64,000 nt of DNA, taken from the NCBI GenBank assembly GCA_035277525.1, contig DATEKH010000138.1:3258-67257 (forward strand), in the 5' to 3' direction. Every line of letters begins with the position of its first letter. The stretch's first letter is position 1. This stretch comes from CAIKMD01 sp035277525. GTDB taxonomy: Bacteria > Pseudomonadota > Alphaproteobacteria > ATCC43930 > CGMCC-115725. The position numbers and the translations under genes were made by a program. The notes below the pieces were generated by a model that worked only from the letters and a program-made list of their open reading frames with translations, made no database searches and was not told the DNA's origin. Shown in pieces: positions 58,516 through 64,000 of the stretch.

Positions 58516-59556
58516 TCAAGCCGGCGCGGTTTCGTGCGCGACCGTCTTCTGCTTGGCGGGAACCGCGTCCTTCAAGCCGAGAATGCGGCGCGCATTATGG
58601 AAGAAGATCTTTTCCTGATCGGCGGCGGAAAGGCCGATCTCGTTGAAGAGTCTGAGACACGTGCTCGGGTCCCAGCACGGAAAGTCGGTGCCGTACATGA
58701 CATTGTCGACGCCGTAATAGTCGATCGCGAATTTCATGCCCGCGCTGTGCGGCGAGACCGTGTCGGTGACCATGCGCTTGAGGTAAGTGCTGGGGTCGCG
58801 CGGCAGCTTCGCGGCCTTGGAGTTCTTGTCCATGCGGCCTGACTGATAGGGCAGCGCGCCGCCCGTGTGCGAGACGAAGATTTTCAACTTCGGATGCCGC
58901 TCCATGATGCCCGAGAGGACGAGCCGGTACGCGGCGACGCTGACATCGATGACGCGGCCGAGACTCAAATAGAGCGCGCCGCCATAGCCGTCGAGCATCT
59001 CTTCGTAGATGCCGTCGGTCGGATGCATGAACAAGGTCACGCCGAGCTCCTCGGCGCGGTCATAGAGCGGCTCGAGCCGTTCGGCGTCGATGCGGGTATC
59101 GGTGCGGATGCTGCCGGGAAGATTCATCCCGCAGAGACCGAGCTCTTCGACCGCGTGCTCCATCACCTCGACCGCGACCCTGGTGTCGACCAGCGGCAGC
59201 GCGCCGGTGCCGTGGAAGCGGCCCCTGTGCTTCTTCTGCATCGCCGCCATCTCTTCATTCCACATCATCGCGAGGTCGCGGCCTTCCTCGGCCTCGAAAT
59301 CGGAGAACGCGACCGAGAAGGGGCCGATCGAGCACACCACCTCGAAATCGTGGCCGAGGCTGCCCAAATGCGCGAGCAAGGCATCGAGATCGAACCATTC
59401 TCCGCCGGCGTTGGAGATCGGTCGGCCGCCTTCCTTGCGGCGATAGAGATAGCCGCCCTTGTTGTTGGGCGCGGCAATCGGGAAATCCTTGCGCTTGCAA
59501 ATCCGCTCGAGCACCGAACGGGGCCGCCAGTGGAAGTGCGAATCGACGATGCGCAT
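58516..59556 (-). CDS. amidohydrolase family 2 (ACMSD-like) protein
   Basis: The product is 346 aa from ATG 59556 (AGGAGA upstream). Metal ligands fit the ACMSD/amidohydrolase-2 pattern: HFH in DSHFHW (residue ~8), His in FMHPTDG, His in VSHTGGALPY and Asp in YGTDFPCWDP. Relatives include aminocarboxymuconate-semialdehyde decarboxylase, which acts on the product of 3-hydroxyanthranilate dioxygenase. That link fits the HAAO-like genes 12-26 kb away, but the decarboxylase identity is not proven. Ends at a strong terminator. Confidence 0.75.
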   Translation of the reverse strand: MRIVDSHFHWRPRSVLERICKRKDFPIAAPNNKGGYLYRRKEGGRPISNAGGEWFDLDALLAHLGSLGHDFEVVCSIGPFSVAFSDFEAEEGRDLAMMWNEEMAAMQKKHRGRFHGTGALPLVDTRVAVEVMEHAVEELGLCGMNLPGSIRTDTRIDAERLEPLYDRAEELGVTLFMHPTDGIYEEMLDGYGGALYLSLGRVIDVSVAAYRLVLSGIMERHPKLKIFVSHTGGALPYQSGRMDKNSKAAKLPRDPSTYLKRMVTDTVSPHSAGMKFAIDYYGVDNVMYGTDFPCWDPSTCLRLFNEIGLSAADQEKIFFHNARRILGLKDAVPAKQKTVAHETAPA

Positions 59557-59819
59557 ATCCCGCGTCTCCTGCCGCTTGGGTCCGCGCCATCCGGGGCACC
59601 GCCGGGATGCCCGTCCCCAATTGAGCATTCTTATCGACAAATCTATGGGGAGGGCTGGCGAAGGTCAATCCAACACCCCCCGGGTCAACGCCAAAGCGGC
59701 GGCGGTCATTGCCGAACTGGCGTGAAGCAAGAAGGCGGGCTAAAAATCCCGGTCAGTCCAGATTGGGTCCCACGGCGCGCCCGCGGTCCTCAAGCGGTCA
59801 AGCCGACAGTCCTTGATAT

Positions 59820-59894
<75 letters not shown>

Positions 59895-59904
59895 AACTCG
59901 GCTC

Positions 59905-60780
59905 CTATGACGGCTTCACCGGCTTCAGCGAGCGCAGAAACGCGATCAGATCGTTGAGATCGGCGTTGGTCATGTGCTGATACCAGTCGAAGGCCATGAG
60001 GCGGACCAGCGGACGATCCGGACGCTTGCCTTTGGTGATCGCGTCCTTCACCTGCTGATTGGTCCAGCCCGCGATGCCGTTCGGATTGCCGGGCGTCAAA
60101 TTCGCCGAGATCACCACGCCGCCACCCGGCGCGCCGAAGGGATTGCCGCCGGCGCCCATGCGCGAGAAATCGGGCCGGCCTTGAACGGCCGGGGTGTGGC
60201 AATCCATGCAGTGGCCGAGCCCGGTCGCGAGATATTTGCCATAGGCGAGATGATCGTTGCGCGGCACGTCGGCCACATGCGTGACCGGCGGTCCATAGCT
60301 TTGCGGCAGCGGAATCTTGTAGGTCGACTTCTCGACCTTGTTGCTGATCGGCTTCACCGTGCGCAGATAGGCGACGATCGCCTTGACGTCGCTGTCCGAC
60401 ATGCCACGATAGAATTCGATCGGCATGGGCGGACCGATGATCGTGCCGTCAGCCTTCTTGCCGTTGCGGATCGCGTCGATGATCTGCGCGTCGGTCCAAA
60501 GGCCGATGCCGGTCGCCTTGTCCTGCGTGATGTTGCCGGGAACAGCATGAAACACCGGCGAGTCGATGGGATCGCCGCCCGAGAGCTCCTTGCCCGCGAT
60601 CGGCTTGCCGTCCGGCCCCTTGGGCGTGTGGCAATTGCCGCAAGCGACGATGCTGTTCATCAGATAGGTGCCGCGCTGCAGCGGCGTTTCCGCGGCGAGG
60701 CTGGCCTGTGCGCCGAAGAGCAGCAACGAAACCACCGCTCCCGCGGCAAGAGCGCGCGGCGCGGCAATGCAACCTAGCAT
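59905..60780 (-). CDS. di-haem cytochrome c
   Basis: The product is 291 aa from ATG 60780, which has GGAGTAAGG upstream. A signal peptide (about residues 1-28) precedes two haem sites, CGNCH and CMDCH. Axial Met candidates follow each (GPPMPIEF and LMAFDWYQHM). Its form resembles the cytochrome c subunits of membrane alcohol or aldehyde dehydrogenases and gluconate dehydrogenase, but with two rather than three haems. No dehydrogenase gene is adjacent. Immediately follows tRNA-Thr, on the opposite strand. Confidence 0.82.
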   Translation of the reverse strand: MLGCIAAPRALAAGAVVSLLLFGAQASLAAETPLQRGTYLMNSIVACGNCHTPKGPDGKPIAGKELSGGDPIDSPVFHAVPGNITQDKATGIGLWTDAQIIDAIRNGKKADGTIIGPPMPIEFYRGMSDSDVKAIVAYLRTVKPISNKVEKSTYKIPLPQSYGPPVTHVADVPRNDHLAYGKYLATGLGHCMDCHTPAVQGRPDFSRMGAGGNPFGAPGGGVVISANLTPGNPNGIAGWTNQQVKDAITKGKRPDRPLVRLMAFDWYQHMTNADLNDLIAFLRSLKPVKPS

Positions 60781-60934
60781 GAACCTTACTCCCCCGATTC
60801 GATCCCGCCTCAGTCCTAACATGGCGGGACCGCGCAATCCAGATGACATTTTGAAGGCAAAGGGAGAAATCGGCCTTGCCGCGCGTTCTCAAGAGAACGA
60901 GCACGCAGGCGCAACCGGAAAGGAGCTCCCTCCC

Positions 60935-61171
60935 ATGCGTAACTTCTCGAAAGCGAAACTTGCGCTAGTGCTCGCCGTGGCGGTTTTGGGCGTGAGCGGC
61001 TGCGTCGCCTATCCCAACGACGCTTACTACGGCGACGCTTACTACGGCACCGGGTATTATGGCAGCGGCTATTATGGCGACCCTTATTATTACTATTATG
61101 GTCCGCCGGTCTCCGGCACGGTGATCATCGGCGGCGGTCCGCATTACCACCGCTACCACCACTGGCGCTGA
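60935..61171 (+). CDS. small Tyr/Gly-rich lipoprotein
   Basis: The product is 78 aa; AAAGGAG precedes the ATG by 10 nt. The signal ends in the lipobox VSGC (Cys about 24). The mature part has a tandem pattern of YYGDAYYGTGYYGSGYYGDP, then YYYYYG, and a His-rich tail (PHYHRYHHWR). Such low-complexity surface proteins may bind metals or aid wall or biofilm structure; I do not recognise a family. Confidence 0.65.
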   Translation: MRNFSKAKLALVLAVAVLGVSGCVAYPNDAYYGDAYYGTGYYGSGYYGDPYYYYYGPPVSGTVIIGGGPHYHRYHHWR

Positions 61172-61179
61172 GGCGCGGG

Positions 61180-61845
61180 TCAGCGGCGCCGCGCGACGAT
61201 GTGGAAAATGTGCCAGTGCTTGGCGCTGCCGCGCGGCGTGACGGAATCGCTCTCTTCGATGTCGAACATTTCGAGCGCATAGGCATCGAAAAGACGGCGC
61301 GCATCCGCCTCGTCGAAAAACATCATCGCGCGATCCGCGGCCCAGCTGTCGCGCGTGCCATAGAGCTGGCCCGCGAAACGCCCACCCGGTTTGAGCGAGC
61401 GCGCGATCTTTCGCCATAGCGCCGGGAATTCCGCCGCTCGACAAAGCGGCAGGGCGAAGCTCGCATTGACGAGATCGACCTCCGGCCAGCCGACCTCCTC
61501 GAATCGGCCGCGGCACGGCATGAGCCGCGCGCCTTGCGGGAGATCGGGGCGCTGGGCGAGACGTTCGAGCGCCCGCGGCTCGGCATCGATCGCGATCACC
61601 TCCCAGCCGCGGCGCAGCAACTCGATCGTGTCGCGCCCGTCGCCGCAGCCGAGATCGGCGGCACGCGCCGCCGCGGGCTGCGGCACGAATTGGTCGAGCG
61701 CCCATAACAGCGTGCGGCGCGGCGGCCGTCCGGCGGTCGCGGCGTAATAAGCGTCCCAGTCGCCGCTCACGGCGGCTCGAGCCTCGCCGTTAACGCGCCA
61801 TTCACCATCATCGCCCAGAATTGCGCGATGAGGGGAGCGGCGCAA
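61180..61845 (-). CDS. class I SAM-dependent methyltransferase
   Basis: The product is 221 aa. SAM motif I is AADLGCGDGRDTIEL (about 64-78), motif II AIDAEPRAL follows, and VNASFALPL is motif IV-like. The N-terminal WDAYYAATAGRPPRRTLLWAL is typical of small TehB-like methyltransferases acting on small metabolites or chalcogen oxyanions. Start ATG 61845 may be too early by a few codons. Substrate unknown. Confidence 0.8.
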   Translation of the reverse strand: MRRSPHRAILGDDGEWRVNGEARAAVSGDWDAYYAATAGRPPRRTLLWALDQFVPQPAAARAADLGCGDGRDTIELLRRGWEVIAIDAEPRALERLAQRPDLPQGARLMPCRGRFEEVGWPEVDLVNASFALPLCRAAEFPALWRKIARSLKPGGRFAGQLYGTRDSWAADRAMMFFDEADARRLFDAYALEMFDIEESDSVTPRGSAKHWHIFHIVARRR

Positions 61846-61869
61846 TTGCGGAGATCGGCCATCGGGCTT

Positions 61870-62370
61870 CTAGCGGCTTTGCTCGCGCATCAGCGCAAGC
61901 TGGCGCTGCTCTTGATTGAGCCGCGTCTCGAAAATAGCCGCCTGGTTGGTTTCGGCGCCGGCAACGCCGAGCGACGCGGCCTCGCCGTAAAGCACGTAGG
62001 CCTCGACCGGGTCGGCCGTCATGCCGATGCCGTTGAGCTTCAACCAGGCGAGCGCCTCGACAGCGCGCGGCTCCTTGGCGGCGGCATGCTGCTCGAGGAC
62101 CGCGATATCGGCGGCCGTGACCTTCTCCGCGCGGATATGGGCGATCGCCTCGGCGACCGAGGGTGTCGCCGGCGGCGGTGGCGGCAAGGGTGGCGGCGGC
62201 TCGAGCGATTTCTTGCACGCGGTGTCGGGCGCGGTCACGCAACGATAGGTTCCGTCGAGGTCGTAGAACTGCGCCCGCGCCACGGACGCACAGCAGAGGG
62301 CCGCTGCGAGGAGCAGCGCGCCGCCCGCGACCGGCTTTGCCCGCAGACGCTGATAGCGATGACCAAACAT
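61870..62370 (-). CDS. secreted protein with Sel1-like helix repeat
   Basis: The product is 166 aa. A signal peptide (MFGHRYQRLRAKPVAGGALLLAAAL..., cleavage about residue 33) is followed by CVTAPDTACKKS with two Cys, a Pro-rich linker (LEPPPPLPPPPPATP) and a helical part (about 70-150) with LAWLKLNGIGMTADPVEAYVLYGEAASLG, reminiscent of one Sel1/TPR repeat. Its ATG shares 12 bp with that of the divergent lipoprotein gene at 62359, so each promoter would lie in the other gene. Confidence 0.6.
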   Translation of the reverse strand: MFGHRYQRLRAKPVAGGALLLAAALCCASVARAQFYDLDGTYRCVTAPDTACKKSLEPPPPLPPPPPATPSVAEAIAHIRAEKVTAADIAVLEQHAAAKEPRAVEALAWLKLNGIGMTADPVEAYVLYGEAASLGVAGAETNQAAIFETRLNQEQRQLALMREQSR

Positions 62371-62943
62371 CGGCCCGATCATAGCGCAGCCTCGCCCGCG
62401 ACGCTCATCGCAGCGAGCGCGGTCCTGATGCTCGCCGCGTGCAGCGATGCCGAGCAAATCCATCCTTTCGACTCGCTGGCCCAAGTCGATTGGTCGGACC
62501 AGTACCAGCGCTTCAACCAGCCGGGGCTCTTGGGCGCCCTCATCGACCGGCCGCCGCCCGCGGTGACGATTCGCGCGAGCGGTCCCTTTCCCGGGCCATT
62601 GAGCGATTCGGCGCCGCCGCTTTTGACGGCGGCCATGGCGGATGCCGTCGTCGCCGAGCCGCTGCGCGGCGCGTTGAGCCCCGACGCCCGAATGGATCTC
62701 GCCCGTGCCACCATCCTGGCCGCCTCGTCCGCGACCGGAACGGCGGTCGCGTGGAAAGCGGCGGATGCCGGCGGCACGGTCACGCCGGCGCGCGACGTCT
62801 ATCTCTCGAACCACGGTCTTGCCTGTCGCGATCTGCGGCAAGCGCTCGACAAGCCGGGCGCGTCCGAAATCGCGCCGGTCACCCTCTGCCGGGCGCCGGT
62901 CGGCGAGGACCGCCCGAGCTGGGCGCCCGCTCAGCCTGATTAG
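62359..62943 (+). CDS. lipoprotein of unknown function
   Basis: The product is 194 aa. The signal ends in LMLAAC (Cys about residue 28). The rest contains DSLAQVDWSDQYQRFNQPGLLG and CRDLRQALDKPG, with RAPVGEDRPSW near the C-terminus. No domain recognised. Its ATG lies within the first codons of the opposite-strand gene at 61870-62370. Confidence 0.6.
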   Translation: MTKHRPDHSAASPATLIAASAVLMLAACSDAEQIHPFDSLAQVDWSDQYQRFNQPGLLGALIDRPPPAVTIRASGPFPGPLSDSAPPLLTAAMADAVVAEPLRGALSPDARMDLARATILAASSATGTAVAWKAADAGGTVTPARDVYLSNHGLACRDLRQALDKPGASEIAPVTLCRAPVGEDRPSWAPAQPD

Positions 62944-63023
62944 TCCTACAGCGCGCGCCCCTCTGCCGAGGCAGGGTAAGCCCAAACGTTGCGCACCGGC
63001 GCGCGGCGGCATATCACCCGCGC

Positions 63024-64000
63024 ATGGATAGTATCTGGGGATGGGCGCTCATACCGCTCGCCGTGCTGGGCGGCACGGTATGGCTTGCCGGGATCGTCCT
63101 GGCGTGGCTGCAGCGGCAGGCGATCCTCGATCTTCCGGTCGAGCGGTCTTCGCATATCAGGCCGGTGCCGCGCGGCGGCGGGCTCGCGCTCGTGCCGCTC
63201 CTGCTGTTCGCCTGGCTGATGCTGGCCGTGGATGGCCGCGCGCCCGCCGGAACTGGCGCGATTGTCGGCATCGCCGCGGTGGTTGCGCTGGTCTCGTGGC
63301 GCGATGATCTCGCGCATCTCGCCTTCGGCTGGCGCTTGCTCGTCCATCTCGCCGCGGCGGCGCTGGGCGTGCTTGCCCTGCCCGCGGGCGCGCTCGTGTT
63401 CCAAGGCCTGCTCACACCGGCGCTCGACCGCGCCGCAGCGGCCCTGCTCTGGGTTTGGTTCATCAACCTCTACAATTTCATGGACGGGATCGACGGCATC
63501 ACCTGCACCGAGACCATCGTCATCGCGCTCGGCATTGTCGGCGTGTCGCTTCTCGCCACGGTGGGGAGCGACGGCGCGCCGCAATTGGCACTCGCGGCCG
63601 CGGCCGGCGCCGCCGGATTTCTGCGCTGGAATTGGCCGCCCGCGAAGATCTTCCTCGGCGATGTCGGCAGCGTGCCGTTGGGCTTCATCATGGGATGGCT
63701 GCTGCTCGCGCTGGCGGCAAAAGGGCTTTGGGCGCCCGCCGCGATCCTCCCGCTTTACTATCTTGCCGATGCAACCCTGACGCTGCTGATGCGGATCGCG
63801 CGCGGCCGGCGGTTCTGGCAGGCGCATCGCGAGCATTTCTACCAGCGCGCGCTCGCGCCCGACGGCGATCATGCGGCGGTGCTGCGGCTGGTCATCGGTG
63901 GCAACGTCGCCCTGCTCGCGCTTGCGCTCTTTGCGGTGCATTGGCCGTGGATCGCGCTGGCGCTCGCCGCGCTCGCGACTGCGAGCCTCCTCGCCCAGCT
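63024..64000 (+). CDS. polyprenyl-phosphate sugar-1-phosphate transferase (MraY/WecA family), 3' end outside window
   Basis: The frame is open from ATG 63024 to the last base (325 codons) and so was truncated by the window. The family blocks are HIRPVPRGGG (N-terminal cytoplasmic loop), LYNFMDGIDGI (catalytic NxxNxxDGxDGL-like) and FLGDVGSVPLG (DD-type). Many membrane helices are present. Members start O-antigen, teichoic acid or capsule subunit synthesis by moving a sugar-1-phosphate to polyprenyl phosphate. The exact member (WecA, WbpL or TagO type) cannot be told. Confidence 0.82.
   Translation, partial: MDSIWGWALIPLAVLGGTVWLAGIVLAWLQRQAILDLPVERSSHIRPVPRGGGLALVPLLLFAWLMLAVDGRAPAGTGAIVGIAAVVALVSWRDDLAHLAFGWRLLVHLAAAALGVLALPAGALVFQGLLTPALDRAAAALLWVWFINLYNFMDGIDGITCTETIVIALGIVGVSLLATVGSDGAPQLALAAAAGAAGFLRWNWPPAKIFLGDVGSVPLGFIMGWLLLALAAKGLWAPAAILPLYYLADATLTLLMRIARGRRFWQAHREHFYQRALAPDGDHAAVLRLVIGGNVALLALALFAVHWPWIALALAALATASLLAQ

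Overview
This window is GC-rich chromosomal DNA, most likely from an alphaproteobacterium and plausibly one in or near Hyphomicrobiales/Rhizobiales. The evidence is the hopanoid genes (hpnN, hpnJ, hpnI, hpnM), a DUF2852 gene, an ispA-xseB-deacetylase gene order, tRNA genes that encode their CCA ends, and many small PAS_5-type and DUF423 proteins of that class. No phage, integrase, transposase or CRISPR array is visible. Both window ends cut genes: an MBL-fold hydrolase at the left and a polyprenyl-phosphate sugar-phosphate transferase at the right.

Region 1 (1-16 kb) is envelope and housekeeping. It holds a hopanoid exporter (hpnN), a TetR regulator with a DUF2852 membrane protein, each preceded by a similar palindrome, the bacteriohopanetetrol head-group genes hpnJ and hpnI, mlaA and hpnM (lipid trafficking), ispA (isoprenoid precursor), xseB, a deacetylase, a TAXI binding protein, small membrane proteins, a metallophosphoesterase, yajQ and tRNA-Glu.

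Region 2 (16-27 kb) is a mosaic of accessory single genes. It includes a trypsin-like protease, proline-rich proteins, a WbuC cupin, a 98-residue miniature flagellar-rod-like protein, a three-gene ParA / ribbon-helix-helix / PAS operon, a TraB/GumN protein, a second PAS_5-like protein, an unusual nitrile-hydratase-like pair and a Tat-exported multicopper oxidase.

Region 3 (27-46 kb) is the most striking part. A LysR regulator, two luciferase-like flavin monooxygenases (LLM), an ABC transporter of the NitT/TauT type, five paralogous periplasmic binding proteins, a Rieske ferredoxin, three M24-fold proteins lacking the usual metal ligands, and six paralogs of a small cupin/zinc-ribbon protein are interleaved. 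I relate the six to 3-hydroxyanthranilate 3,4-dioxygenase (HAAO) by their C-terminal Cys pairs and an H-x5-E motif. They fall into a type A (putative metal ligands present, four copies) and a type B (ligands replaced, two copies). Three type A genes each sit beside an M24 gene. My inference is a catabolic island for one or more N-containing aromatic or heteroaromatic compounds: import, flavin-dependent hydroxylation, ring opening, C-N hydrolysis.

Region 4 (46-60 kb) continues the catabolic theme. It has phenylalanine hydroxylase, a quinone reductase, an MmsA-type aldehyde dehydrogenase, a Rieske-FAD reductase fusion, a second NitT/TauT transporter with two permeases, a TcuA-like flavoprotein, an amine-oxidase-like flavoprotein and an ACMSD-like amidohydrolase. 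A dispersed palindromic repeat lies inside the transporter locus.

Region 5 (60-64 kb) has tRNA-Thr, a di-haem cytochrome c, small lipoproteins, a methyltransferase and the start of the glycan-lipid transferase. Functions are assigned by motif recognition alone; no database search was possible.
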